A stretch of 64,000 bases of DNA from Plantibacter sp. Leaf314 (GTDB lineage Bacteria; Actinomycetota; Actinomycetes; Actinomycetales; Microbacteriaceae): the NCBI RefSeq assembly GCF_001423185.1, contig NZ_LMOB01000003.1, forward strand, positions 325,692 to 389,691. Direction: 5' to 3'. The position numbers and the translations under genes were made by a program. Shown here piece after piece: positions 42,368 to 51,068 of the stretch. Positions within the stretch are counted from its first letter, which is position 1; every line of letters begins with the position of its first letter. The notes beneath the pieces were generated by a model. That model did not search any database, was not told where the DNA came from, and saw nothing but the letters and a program-made list of their open reading frames with translations.

Positions 42368-44329
42368 ATGACGCCCAGTGATGCAGCATCCGACCCGCAG
42401 ATCGCCGCACTCCAGGCTGCCGCCGAGCAGGCCCAGGCCGAACTCGAAGCCGCCCAGGCGCAGGCGGCGCTCGCCGCGGCGAAGGTGAAGGCCGCCGAAG
42501 CGGCGGCGGCGCTCGCTGGAGCCGGGATCACGGCGTCGGGCGGGGCACCGGGCACTGCTCCGGCCAGCGCTCCGGGCGAGGCGCCCACCACCGTCGTCCC
42601 GTCGGCGGCGGTCGCGGCGACTGCTGAACCGCTCGCTACCGATGCGCTCCCCGCCGATGCGCTCACCTCCGACACGATCGGCCCCGGCCCCCTCGGTCTC
42701 GACGACGTGGTGCGGATCCGCGACGGCTACGTCGTGCACGGCCCGGCGCTCGAGATGGGTGCGCTGGTCAACGGAGATCCGCTTCCGGGCGTGCAGGTCC
42801 GCATCCCCCTCAGCGTCATGAACCGGCACGGCCTCGTCGCCGGCGCCACCGGCACCGGCAAGACCCGCACCCTCCAGGGGCTCGTCGAGCAGCTCTCCGC
42901 CGCGGGGGTCCCGGTGTTCGCCGCCGACATCAAAGGCGACCTCTCCGGCATCGCGACGCCGGGGGATTCGAGCCCCAAACTGCTCGACCGCACGCGCGGC
43001 ATCGGCCAGGACTGGACCCCGGCCGCCACGCCCACGGAATACTTCGCGCTCGGCGGGGTGGGCAAGGGCGTCCCCATCCGGGCGACCATCGCCGCCTTCG
43101 GCCCGCTGCTGCTGAGCAAGGTCCTCGGGTTGAACGCCACCCAGGAGTCGAGCCTCGGTCTCGTCTTCCACTACGCCGACCAGGCCGGCCTCCCGCTCCT
43201 CGACCTCAGCGACCTGCGCGCCGTCCTCACCTATCTCGCGAGCGACGACGGCAAGAGCGAGCTGAAGGACCTCGGCGGCCTGTCCGGCGCGACCGTCGGG
43301 GTGATCCTGCGCGAACTCATCACCTTCGCCGACCAGGGCGCCGACGTCTTCTTCGGGGAACCCGAGATCGACACCGCGGACTTCATCCGCCTCGACCCGA
43401 GTGGTCGGGGCATCGTCAGCCTCCTGGAGGTCCCCGGGGTCCAGGACCAGCCGGCGCTCTACTCCACGTTCCTCATGTGGTTGCTCGCCGACCTCTTCAA
43501 CACCCTGCCCGAGGTGGGCGACCCCGAGAAACCGAAGCTCGTGTTCTTCTTCGACGAGGCGCACCTGCTTTTCCGTGACGCGTCGAAGGACTTCCTCGCG
43601 CAGATCACGCAGACGGTCCGGCTCATCCGCTCGAAGGGCGTCGGGATCTTCTTCGTCACGCAGACGCCGAAGGACGTGCCGGGGGAGGTGCTCGCGCAGC
43701 TCGGTTCGCGGGTGCAGCACGCCCTCCGCGCCTTCACCCCGGACGATGCGAAGGCCCTGAAGGCGACGGTGTCGACGTACCCGACGTCCGGGTACGACCT
43801 CGGCGAAGTGCTCACCTCCCTGGGTACGGGCGAGGCGGTCGTGACGGTGATGAACGAGAAGGGTGCGCCGTCGCCGGTCGCCTGGACGAGACTGCGCGCG
43901 CCGGAGGGGCTCATGTCGCCGACACCCGATGCCGCGATCGACGCGACCATCGCTGCGTCCCCGCTCCTCGCTCGGTACGGGACGCCCGTCGACCGGGAGT
44001 CGGCGCGGGAGATCCTGACCGCGAAGCTCGAGGAGGCGAACCAGGCCGCCCTCGCCGCGGAAGCAGAGCTCGAACGTCAGCGCATCGCCGCCGAACTCGC
44101 GAAGCAGCAGGCCGCGGCGGACAAGGCGCAGGCCGCCGCCCAGCGGAAGGCGGACGCCGAGTACGAGCGGCTCCTCCGGAAGACCGCCGGGACGACGAGG
44201 CGGACGTCCACGAGGTCGACGTCGAGTTCGTCGAAGAGCCCACTCGAGGAGATCCTCGGGTCGAAGGCGACGCGTTCGATCCTCACCGGCGTGGTCGAGG
44301 GGATCTTCGGGACGCGCCGCCGCCGCTGA
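42368..44329 (+). CDS. HerA-like ATPase, DUF853/helicase HerA C-terminal family
   Basis: 653 residues. An N-terminal Ala/Gln/Glu coiled coil (about 1-60) and Ala/Pro linker precede the ATPase. Walker A GATGTGKT is at residues 159-166; IKGDLSGIA, the Walker B-type KLVFFFDEAHLLF and FVTQTPKDVP follow as in the E. coli YjgR-like family. The tail (about residues 550-600) is another Lys/Ala-rich coiled coil. Probably a hexameric DNA-associated motor of unknown role. Stand-alone gene, so no nuclease partner of defence-type HerA systems is present. Convergent, 9 bp, with the next gene. Confidence 0.92.
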   Translation: MTPSDAASDPQIAALQAAAEQAQAELEAAQAQAALAAAKVKAAEAAAALAGAGITASGGAPGTAPASAPGEAPTTVVPSAAVAATAEPLATDALPADALTSDTIGPGPLGLDDVVRIRDGYVVHGPALEMGALVNGDPLPGVQVRIPLSVMNRHGLVAGATGTGKTRTLQGLVEQLSAAGVPVFAADIKGDLSGIATPGDSSPKLLDRTRGIGQDWTPAATPTEYFALGGVGKGVPIRATIAAFGPLLLSKVLGLNATQESSLGLVFHYADQAGLPLLDLSDLRAVLTYLASDDGKSELKDLGGLSGATVGVILRELITFADQGADVFFGEPEIDTADFIRLDPSGRGIVSLLEVPGVQDQPALYSTFLMWLLADLFNTLPEVGDPEKPKLVFFFDEAHLLFRDASKDFLAQITQTVRLIRSKGVGIFFVTQTPKDVPGEVLAQLGSRVQHALRAFTPDDAKALKATVSTYPTSGYDLGEVLTSLGTGEAVVTVMNEKGAPSPVAWTRLRAPEGLMSPTPDAAIDATIAASPLLARYGTPVDRESAREILTAKLEEANQAALAAEAELERQRIAAELAKQQAAADKAQAAAQRKADAEYERLLRKTAGTTRRTSTRSTSSSSKSPLEEILGSKATRSILTGVVEGIFGTRRRR

Positions 44330-44338
44330 ACCCGGGCC

Positions 44339-45238
44339 TCAGCGAGCGGCACCGAGGGCACGCTCCGCGAGGAGACCCACCGCGATGATGTCCCGCGCAT
44401 CCTCGTCGACCCCGTCCTGGAGTGACCAGACGGCGGACAGCGCGGACCGGGCGACCGACCACGCGAGGATCGTGCTCCGGTCGACCCCGAGCGAGCGACG
44501 CAGCAGCTCCACCCGCTGCTCGAGGTGTCGGGGGTCCTGCGCCGTCGCCCGGTCCGGGTTCGCGAGCATCGCCGCCGCGTCGAACGCCCGATGGCCGACG
44601 ATGCCCTTCGGATCGATCGCCCGCCAGTCACCGGGAGCGAATTCGAGCACGTTCTCGTGGTGCAGGTCGCCGTGGAGGACCACCGTGTCGGCGGGCGTCG
44701 TGTCGTCGAGGAGGCGACGCGCGAGGATCCGCCCGCGACCGAGGAACGCGGCGCTCGCCGCATCGTCGGTCAGTGCGCCGAGTGCCGCAGCATCGGTGAG
44801 CAGCAGCGCGCGGAACCACTCGTCGAGCGAGGGGAGCTCGGTGAGGACGTCGCCCGTGTCGTGCGCCGTGGTCGCAGCGGGCGCCGGAGCCGCGACGGCC
44901 CCGTGCAGGACGCCGAGCACCGAGCCGAGCACCCCGATCGCGCCGAGGTCGTCACCCGCCCGGGTCAGCGAGGTGAGGTCGCGCCCGCCCACCGCGCGTT
45001 CCAGGATGACCGAGTGCTCGTCGGCGGCGAACACCGCCGCACACCCGACGCCACGCCAGGCGGCGAGGAGCCGCCCACCGAGCGCCTCCTCGTGGACGAG
45101 GGGGACCTTGAGCATCGCCGATCGACCGCGGTGCGTCACCGGGAGCAGATGGCTCGACGCCGTGACGATCGGGTCGCCGTCGCGGACGAGTCCCCACTGC
45201 CCGACGGCGGCGTCGACCGTCCCCGCTCGCCACTCCAT
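44339..45238 (-). CDS. Aminoglycoside/hydroxyurea resistance-type phosphotransferase
   Basis: 299 residues. Fits the APH(6)/hydroxyurea kinase family: the catalytic loop is VLHGDLHHENVL and the Asp of the metal motif is in WRAIDPKGIVGHRAFDAAAML. An N-terminal lobe with AMLKVPLVHEEALGG supplies the ATP-binding Lys. It may inactivate streptomycin-like compounds, but chromosomal family members often have unknown substrates. I chose ATG 45238 with AGGGTGG upstream; GTG 45247 is possible. Confidence 0.88.
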   Translation of the reverse strand: MEWRAGTVDAAVGQWGLVRDGDPIVTASSHLLPVTHRGRSAMLKVPLVHEEALGGRLLAAWRGVGCAAVFAADEHSVILERAVGGRDLTSLTRAGDDLGAIGVLGSVLGVLHGAVAAPAPAATTAHDTGDVLTELPSLDEWFRALLLTDAAALGALTDDAASAAFLGRGRILARRLLDDTTPADTVVLHGDLHHENVLEFAPGDWRAIDPKGIVGHRAFDAAAMLANPDRATAQDPRHLEQRVELLRRSLGVDRSTILAWSVARSALSAVWSLQDGVDEDARDIIAVGLLAERALGAAR

Positions 45239-45269
45239 GGGAGCCACCCTAGACAGCCGGGCCGGGGTC

Positions 45270-45275
45270 TAGGCT
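45270..45275 (+). promoter_or_regulatory. Leaderless -10 element (TAGGCT)
   Basis: TAGGCT ends 6 bases before GTG 45282, setting this GTG as the start. Confidence 0.55.
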
Positions 45276-45281
45276 GGCGCG

Positions 45282-45884
45282 GTGATCGAGATCCGCGCCT
45301 ACCGCCCCACCGACCGTTCCGCCGTCGCGACGATCTGCACCCGGACCGGCGACTCCGGGGCGGACGCGACCGGGCACTTCAGCACGGACGAGCTGCTGCC
45401 GGACGTCTACGCGCTGCCCTACGTCGACCACGAGCCGGAGCTGGCGCTCCTTGTCGACGCCGGTGCCGGCCCGATCGGCTACATCCTCGGGACGGCGGAC
45501 ACCGTCGCCTTCGACCGGTGGTTCGTCGAACGCTGGTGGCCGACGGTCGTCGGGAAGTATGCGGCGGCCGCATCGTCCGGCGCGGCCTCCGAGCAGGAGC
45601 GTGGGATCGTCCGCTCGGCCACGGAACGGATCGGCCTGGCGCCGGAGCTCCTCGCGCAGTACCCGGCGCATCTGCACATCGACCTCCTCCCCGAGACGCA
45701 GGGGATGGGGCTCGGGAGGCGGCTCATCGACGCGTTCTGCGGTCTGCTCGCGGAACGCGGTGTGCCGGGGGTCCACCTCGGGGTCGGCGTCTCGAACACC
45801 GGCGCACAGCGGTTCTACGAGCGGACGGGCTTCACCCGCGTCGACGGCGATTCTGGCGCGCACTGGTACGCGAAGGCGCTCTGA
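45282..45884 (+). CDS. GNAT family N-acetyltransferase
   Basis: 200 residues. IEIRAYRPTDRSAVATICTRTG opens the fold; the acetyl-CoA site is in LHIDLLPETQGMGLGRRLIDAF, and the C-terminal part has GVHLGVGVSNTGAQRFYERTGF. The HLHIDLLP form resembles acetyltransferase domains found with O-GlcNAcase-like proteins. Substrate unknown. Divergent from the phosphotransferase gene. Confidence 0.9.
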   Translation: MIEIRAYRPTDRSAVATICTRTGDSGADATGHFSTDELLPDVYALPYVDHEPELALLVDAGAGPIGYILGTADTVAFDRWFVERWWPTVVGKYAAAASSGAASEQERGIVRSATERIGLAPELLAQYPAHLHIDLLPETQGMGLGRRLIDAFCGLLAERGVPGVHLGVGVSNTGAQRFYERTGFTRVDGDSGAHWYAKAL

Positions 45885-45908
45885 CGCGAGTCGGTCCGCG
45901 GGTGCGGG

Positions 45909-46463
45909 CTAGAGCAGTTCGGCGCGCGCCCACCGCAGGCGCTCGAGCGGCGTGAGGAGACCGGGATGGTCCTCCCGGAGGTCGTCGAGTGAGACCGGCT
46001 GCCGAGGACGCTCCACCGGACCCTCGTAGGCGGCGACGACGGCCGCGATGCTGTCGTTGCCCCAGCGGCTGCTGCGCATGCGGAGCAGGGGCCGGTTCTC
46101 CGTGTCGCAGACGAAGAACTGTGCACTCGTCCGCTGGCCGCGACCACCGAACTCGAACAGCAGGCTGCGGCCGATCGCCTCACGAGAGACGAACCTTCGG
46201 CGTCCGAGGACGGGTTGCTCGATGAAGCCGTCGTGGCACACGACGATGCGTTGGCGACGCGAGAGGATCGCGAGCACGGGCAGGGCGACCAGGCCGACGA
46301 TGCCGAAGGTGACCACCCAGGTGTGCTCCATGCTCGGCCCGGGCCCGACGAGCCAGAGCGAGACGCCCCAGACGGGCAGGATGACGATGGCGGCACTGAG
46401 GACGGTGCTGAACAGGATGCGGGGATGCGGTCGGACCGTCACCGCTTCATCCCCCCGTCGCAT
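45909..46463 (-). CDS. Membrane protein of unknown function (PH-like domain possible)
   Basis: 184 residues. Two N-terminal membrane helices (about residues 17-38 and 50-66) are followed by a soluble region with RQRIVVCHDGFIEQPVLGRRRFVSREAIG and SAQFFVCDTENRPLLRMRSSRWG, a beta-rich pattern typical of bacterial PH-like domains. A good ribosome site (AAAGAGGTG) precedes ATG 46463. Family not certain. Convergent with the GNAT gene. Confidence 0.75.
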   Translation of the reverse strand: MRRGDEAVTVRPHPRILFSTVLSAAIVILPVWGVSLWLVGPGPSMEHTWVVTFGIVGLVALPVLAILSRRQRIVVCHDGFIEQPVLGRRRFVSREAIGRSLLFEFGGRGQRTSAQFFVCDTENRPLLRMRSSRWGNDSIAAVVAAYEGPVERPRQPVSLDDLREDHPGLLTPLERLRWARAELL

Positions 46464-46604
46464 CACGCGCACCTCTTTCCCCGCCGACCATCGTGGCCTG
46501 CTTTCAGTGGTGCGACAATCCGCCATCTGGGGGACAAGTAGGACGAATGTCCCACTTCGGTCGGACGTCGGGGACTCCGTCGTCGGCGGGAGGCGACCGG
46601 ACCC

Positions 46605-46640
46605 TTGACTTCGACGGCCAGCGATGTGCAATATATTGCA
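46605..46640 (+). promoter_or_regulatory. Leaderless promoter with palindrome over the GntR start codon
   Basis: -35 TTGACT (46605-46610), 16-base spacer, -10 TGCAAT (46627-46632). TGCAATATATTGCA (46627-46640) is a perfect palindrome covering the -10, the transcription start and the A of the ATG at 46640. It is the probable autoregulatory operator of the GntR protein. Confidence 0.7.
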
Positions 46641-47308
46641 TGCCCGCTCCTGCAACCGCCCAGCCGCATCGCCGAGCCCTGCTCAGGGACGACGTCTACC
46701 GCTCCCTGCGGAACGCCATCGTCGACGGCACCTTCACGCCAGGCGAGAAGCTCGTCGACACGGACCTCGAACGCTGGCTCGGCGTGAGCCGCACGCCCAT
46801 CCGGGAGGCGATCCTCCGGCTGGCACGCAGTGGGCTCGTGATCGCGAAACCCGGTCGGTCGACCGTGGTTGCCCCAGTCGACACGAGGGCGACGTTGCAG
46901 GCACAGGCCGTCGCCGCGGCCATGCACGAACTCGCCGTCCGCGAGGCGGTGCCGCACCTGACCGACGCCGACCTCGACCGCATGCGCGCGGCCAACCGAG
47001 ACTTCGAGGCCGCCCTGCAGCGGGACGACTCCGACGCCGCGCTCGAGGCGGACGACGCGTTCCACGCCGTGGCCGTCGACGTCGCCGGCAACCCCTTCGT
47101 CCGCGACGCGCTCGAAGCCGTCACGCCCCTGCTGCGCCGGGTCGAACGCCTCCGGTTCTCCTCCGTCGCCGCCCGGGGCTCGATCGCGCAGCACGACGCG
47201 CTCGTCGAACGGTGCGCCGAGGGTGACGTCGACGCCGCCGCCGCACTCGTCCGGGGCAACTGGACGACGCTCGCCGACCTCGTCGTCGCCCACCTCGACG
47301 AGGACTGA
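46640..47308 (+). CDS. GntR family (FCD subgroup) regulator upstream of ACC deaminase
   Basis: 222 residues. Winged helix with [22 protein letters not shown] and [24 protein letters not shown] (about residues 16-70), followed by an all-helical FCD ligand domain with the usual metal-binding His/Asp candidates ([13 protein letters not shown], and [16 protein letters not shown]). Start ATG 46640 is set by the leaderless promoter. It is 113 bp upstream of and co-directional with acdS, and no second operator is seen between them, so it probably regulates both as one unit. Confidence 0.9.
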   Translation: MPAPATAQPHRRALLRDDVYRSLRNAIVDGTFTPGEKLVDTDLERWLGVSRTPIREAILRLARSGLVIAKPGRSTVVAPVDTRATLQAQAVAAAMHELAVREAVPHLTDADLDRMRAANRDFEAALQRDDSDAALEADDAFHAVAVDVAGNPFVRDALEAVTPLLRRVERLRFSSVAARGSIAQHDALVERCAEGDVDAAAALVRGNWTTLADLVVAHLDED

Positions 47309-47421
47309 GGAACCCGGTCCTCGGAACAGCCCGTCGCGGGCATCACCCGCCGAACCGAACAGCCGCATCGCATCGCACCGCCACCTGCACACCCGCCGCA
47401 CCACCGACCTCCAGGAGCACC

Positions 47422-48432
47422 ATGTCCCTCAGCGACTTCGCCCGCTACCCGCTCACCTTCGGGCCGAGCCCCGTCCACGAGCTCAACCGTCTGACCGCCC
47501 ACCTCGGTGGCGCGACGATCTGGGCCAAGCGCGAGGACGTCAACAGCGGTCTCGCCTACGGCGGCAACAAGACCCGCAAGCTGGAGTACCTCATCCCCGA
47601 GGCCATCGCCCAGGGGGCCGACACCCTCGTCTCGATCGGCGGGTACCAGTCGAACCACACGCGCCAGGTCGCGGCGGTCGCGGCGAAGCTCGGCATGCGG
47701 GCGGTGCTCGTGCAGGAGAACTGGGTGGATTGGCCGGACTCGGTCAACGACCGCGTCGGCAACATCATGCTGTCGCGGATCATGGGCGCCGAGGTGCGCC
47801 TCGACCCCGCCGGCTTCGGTATCGGCTTCAAGTCGAGCTGGGAGCGCGCCCTCGACGACGTGCGCGAACGCGGCGGCGTCCCCTACGCGATCCCGGCGGG
47901 TGCCTCCGACCACCGACTCGGTGGTCTCGGGTTCGCGAACTGGGCAGCCGAGGTCGAGCAGCAGGAGCGCGAGCTGGGCGTGTTCTTCGACACCATCGTG
48001 GTCTGCAGCGTCACCGGGTCGACGCACGCGGGCATGATCGCCGGGTTCGCCGGCCAGGATCGACCCCGTCGGGTCATCGGGATCGACGCCTCCGCGAAGA
48101 TCCAGGAGACCCGCGACCAGGTGGCGCGCATCGCCCGCAACACGGGGGCGCTCATCGGGCTCGACCGCGAGCTGCGCGACGACGAGATCACCGTGCTCGA
48201 GGGCTGGGCCGGCGACCTCTACGGGATCCCGGTGGAGTCGACGATGGAGGCGATCCGGCTGACGGGACGACTCGAGGGCGTCATCATCGACCCGGTCTAC
48301 GAGGGGAAGTCGATGGCGGGGCTCATCGACCTCGTGACGAGCGGTGACATCCCGGCGTCGAGCAACGTGCTCTACGCGCACCTGGGCGGGCAGCCGGCGA
48401 TCAACGCGTACAGCGCCCTCTTCCGCGACTGA
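47422..48432 (+). CDS. acdS: 1-aminocyclopropane-1-carboxylate deaminase
   Basis: 336-residue PLP enzyme splitting the plant ethylene precursor ACC to 2-oxobutyrate and ammonia. Lys50 in [11 protein letters not shown] holds PLP. Residues that distinguish true deaminases from D-cysteine desulfhydrase, Glu295 and Leu322 of the Pseudomonas enzyme, are present here as Glu294 (VYEGKSM) and Leu321 (YAHLGG). The opening [23 protein letters not shown] is typical. A CAGGAG ribosome site precedes the ATG. It is a marker of plant association; regulation is probably by the GntR protein upstream instead of the Lrp-type AcdR of Proteobacteria. Confidence 0.95.
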   Translation: MSLSDFARYPLTFGPSPVHELNRLTAHLGGATIWAKREDVNSGLAYGGNKTRKLEYLIPEAIAQGADTLVSIGGYQSNHTRQVAAVAAKLGMRAVLVQENWVDWPDSVNDRVGNIMLSRIMGAEVRLDPAGFGIGFKSSWERALDDVRERGGVPYAIPAGASDHRLGGLGFANWAAEVEQQERELGVFFDTIVVCSVTGSTHAGMIAGFAGQDRPRRVIGIDASAKIQETRDQVARIARNTGALIGLDRELRDDEITVLEGWAGDLYGIPVESTMEAIRLTGRLEGVIIDPVYEGKSMAGLIDLVTSGDIPASSNVLYAHLGGQPAINAYSALFRD

Positions 48433-48595
48433 TCCCGCGGGCGCCTCGCACGGCGTCCGGTCGCCCCGCCGATCGGCCCGTCGCGCTCGCCAGATCCGGG
48501 TGATCGCCCTATCAGGGACGATCGCCCGGGTCCAGCCGCGGGATGTGGCCCGGAGTGGTGCGAAACTGGACGCATCGACGACGCGAGGAGGTCGC

Positions 48596-48640
48596 ATGCG
48601 CGCACCGATGGAACCCCGACACCAGAACCGGATCGCATGA
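48596..48640 (+). CDS. 14-residue leader peptide coupled to the acyl-CoA dehydrogenase-like gene
   Basis: ATG 48596 follows a strong GAGGAGG ribosome site. The frame encodes MRAPMEPRHQNRIA and stops in an ATGA overlap with the next start at 48637, which has no ribosome site of its own. The arrangement suggests translational coupling or a leader-peptide switch. Too short for homology. Confidence 0.5.
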   Translation: MRAPMEPRHQNRIA

Positions 48641-49659
48641 TCCGTCTGCAGTCGACCGCCTGGCCGACCAGCGGCACCACGCTCGACCTCCCGGCCCTCG
48701 ACGCTGCGGCGGCGGGCTCGATCACCGATCTCGCATCGCGGCTCGCGTTCACCCGACAGGCGGTCGAGCTCGTCGGTCCGCTCGAACAGCACACCGCGGG
48801 GCGCGTCTTCGCGGGCCTCGGAGCGATCGCCGCCGTCGACGTCACGCTCGCGCGCGTCGTGGAACCGCACCTCGACGCGCTCGCCATCCTGCGCCAGGCG
48901 GAGCTCGACCCCTCACCGGACTCCACGTGGGGGGTCTTCGCGGCCGAGGCGCCCGGTGTCCGGCTCGACGCCGTCCGCGTCGACGACGGCTGGATCCTCA
49001 GCGGGACGAAGCCGTGGTGCTCGCTCGCCTCGAGCCTCAGTGACGCCCTCGTCACCGCTCACACCGGTCCGAACGAGCGGCGACTCTTCGCGGTCTCGCT
49101 CGCCGCCCCCGGCGTCACGACCGACGACAGCGCCTGGCTCGCCCGCGGAATGCCGCTCGTCCCCAGCGCCCCCGTCGGCTTCGACGTGGTCCCCGCAGCA
49201 CCCGTCGGCGACGACGGCTGGTACCTCCGGCGCCCCGGATTCTCCTGGGGTGGCATCGGCGTCGCGGCCTGCTGGTGGGGCGGCGCGAGCACCCTCGTCG
49301 AGCGGTTGCTCACCGCGGCACGCGCACGACCCGACGCCGAGCTCCTCCTCCGCACCCTCGGATCCGCCGCCATCGACCTCGCGATCGCGGAACAGGCGAT
49401 CGCGGACGCGGCTGCTGCGATCGAAGCGGGCCTGGCCGACGGCGCTGCCGGTCCTCGTCTCGCGCAGCGCGTCCGGTCGACGGTCAGGGCCAGGGTGGAC
49501 GCGATCCGCTCCGGTGTCCTCGGCGCACTCGGACCCGGCCCGCTCACCGCGGAACCGGCCTACCTGGAGCGCATGTCCGACCTCGAGCTGTACGTACAGC
49601 AGGACCACGGCGATCGCGACCTCGCGCGCTACGGCCGCATGCTGGTGGAGGCCGACTGA
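48637..49659 (+). CDS. Acyl-CoA dehydrogenase-like flavoprotein, short form
   Basis: 340 residues, shorter than standard ACADs (about 380). The N-terminal helical part is followed by the FAD-domain strand GWILSGTKPWCSLASSLSDALVT and RLFAVSLAAPGVT. The C-terminal helical domain is shorter and Ala-rich (AIDLAIAEQAIADAAAAIE). An obvious catalytic Glu is not placed. It starts inside an ATGA overlap with the leader peptide and ends in a TGATG overlap with the deacetylase/methyltransferase gene. It belongs to a conserved-looking three-gene cassette whose product is unknown. Confidence 0.85.
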   Translation: MIRLQSTAWPTSGTTLDLPALDAAAAGSITDLASRLAFTRQAVELVGPLEQHTAGRVFAGLGAIAAVDVTLARVVEPHLDALAILRQAELDPSPDSTWGVFAAEAPGVRLDAVRVDDGWILSGTKPWCSLASSLSDALVTAHTGPNERRLFAVSLAAPGVTTDDSAWLARGMPLVPSAPVGFDVVPAAPVGDDGWYLRRPGFSWGGIGVAACWWGGASTLVERLLTAARARPDAELLLRTLGSAAIDLAIAEQAIADAAAAIEAGLADGAAGPRLAQRVRSTVRARVDAIRSGVLGALGPGPLTAEPAYLERMSDLELYVQQDHGDRDLARYGRMLVEAD

Positions 49660-51068
49660 TGCCCGCCTTCGACCACCGAGACCCCGGCACCTCAGCAGCC
49701 GCCTGGGGCACGCGCCTGCACGACCTCGACCTGCCCGTCTGGGACGGCTGGCGGCAGGCGACCGGCCTCGTGGTCCTCTCGCCCCATCCGGACGACGAGT
49801 CGCTCGGCGCCGGCGGGCTCATCGCCGCAGCCGCAGCCGCCGACATCCCCGTCACCGTCCTCCTGGTCACGCTCGGCGAGCGCTCGCACCCCGATTCGCC
49901 GACCACCACCCCGGAGGAGCTCGCTCCACGCCGGGAGGCGGAGTTCATCGAGGCCGTCACCCGGCTCGGTACCGAGGTCGCCCACGAGGTCCTGCGGGTC
50001 CCCGACGGCGGGCTCGACGCCGAACGCTCCGGCCTCGCCGCGTCCCTGCGCTCGGCGGTCGAGGCCGCCGGGACGAGGCCGCTCATCGTCGCCCCCTGGC
50101 GCGGCGACGGCCACCGCGACCACCGCATCGCCGGTGAACTCGCCGCCGCGCTCGCGACCGAGCGTGACCTCGCGCTCGTCGAGTTCCCGATCTGGCTCTG
50201 GCACTGGGCCGACACCGACGACGACACGCTGCCGTGGAACGAAGCGCGCATCGTGCCGCTCGACGCCGCGGCGCACGGGGCGAAGATCGCCGCGATGGAT
50301 GCCTACCCGTCTCAGACGGAGCCGCTGTCCGACGCCCCCGGCGACGAGGCCATCGTCGACCACCACCACCTGCAGCACTACGCGCGTCGCTTCGAGGTGC
50401 TCTTCCCGAACCAGCGGGCGCTCGACCTCACCGCGGAGCCGGACGTGCGCACGGCGGCGGTCGGGCAGGCCGACGGCTCGCGGTCGCAGGAGTCCTTCGA
50501 AGACCACTACCGCGAGCACCCCGACGGCTGGGACTTCGGGTCCTGGTACGAGGCGCGCAAGCGTCAGGTGCTCCTGGCCGCGCTGCCGCGCCAGCGATAC
50601 CGCTCGGTGCTCGAACTCGGCTGCGCCACCGGCGTGCTCACGGCCCGGCTCGCGGAACGCAGCGACCAGGTGCTCGGTGTCGACATCGCCGAGGCGCCGT
50701 TGCAGCTCGCCCGACGACACGTCCCCACCGCCCGCTTCGAACGCCGGACCGTGCCGGACGAGTGGCCGGCGGGCGAGTTCGACCTGGTGGTGCTGTCCGA
50801 GGTCGGCTACTACCTGTCCGAGGCGGACCTCGACCGGGTCATCGATCGGATCCTCGGATCGCTCACCCCGGACGGCAGTATCGTGGCGTGCCACTGGCGT
50901 CACCCCGATGACCACGCGGCGACCTCGGCCGAGCTCGTCCACCGCCGGCTGCTCGAACGCTGGCCCGGCCGTCGCTCGGTCCAACACGTCGAGGACGACT
51001 TCCTGCTCGACGTCCTCGTGCCGGCCGGTGAGGCGAGTGTCGCCGCGGTGGACGGTCTGACGTCCTGA
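49659..51068 (+). CDS. Fusion of PIG-L deacetylase and NodS-like SAM methyltransferase
   Basis: 469 residues. Residues 1-250 are a PIG-L/LmbE deacetylase: zinc motif SPHPDDESLGAGG near residue 43, then APWRGDGHRDHRIAG with the third His. Residues from about 280 are a class-I methyltransferase resembling NodS: LELGCATGVLTARLAE (SAM motif I), then DLVVLSEVGYYLSEADLD and IVACHWRHPDDHA. An acetylated amino-sugar could be deacetylated and then N-methylated by the same protein, as NodB and NodS do separately in Nod-factor synthesis (inference). Start ATG 49659; coupled at both ends. Confidence 0.88.
   Translation: MPAFDHRDPGTSAAAWGTRLHDLDLPVWDGWRQATGLVVLSPHPDDESLGAGGLIAAAAAADIPVTVLLVTLGERSHPDSPTTTPEELAPRREAEFIEAVTRLGTEVAHEVLRVPDGGLDAERSGLAASLRSAVEAAGTRPLIVAPWRGDGHRDHRIAGELAAALATERDLALVEFPIWLWHWADTDDDTLPWNEARIVPLDAAAHGAKIAAMDAYPSQTEPLSDAPGDEAIVDHHHLQHYARRFEVLFPNQRALDLTAEPDVRTAAVGQADGSRSQESFEDHYREHPDGWDFGSWYEARKRQVLLAALPRQRYRSVLELGCATGVLTARLAERSDQVLGVDIAEAPLQLARRHVPTARFERRTVPDEWPAGEFDLVVLSEVGYYLSEADLDRVIDRILGSLTPDGSIVACHWRHPDDHAATSAELVHRRLLERWPGRRSVQHVEDDFLLDVLVPAGEASVAAVDGLTS

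Noticed and set aside
42368..44329. HerA-type defence system
   Set aside because: The ATPase is flanked by an unrelated photolyase and a phosphotransferase. There is no nuclease, SIR2 or DUF4297 partner, and the sequence is of the DUF853 housekeeping-like group.
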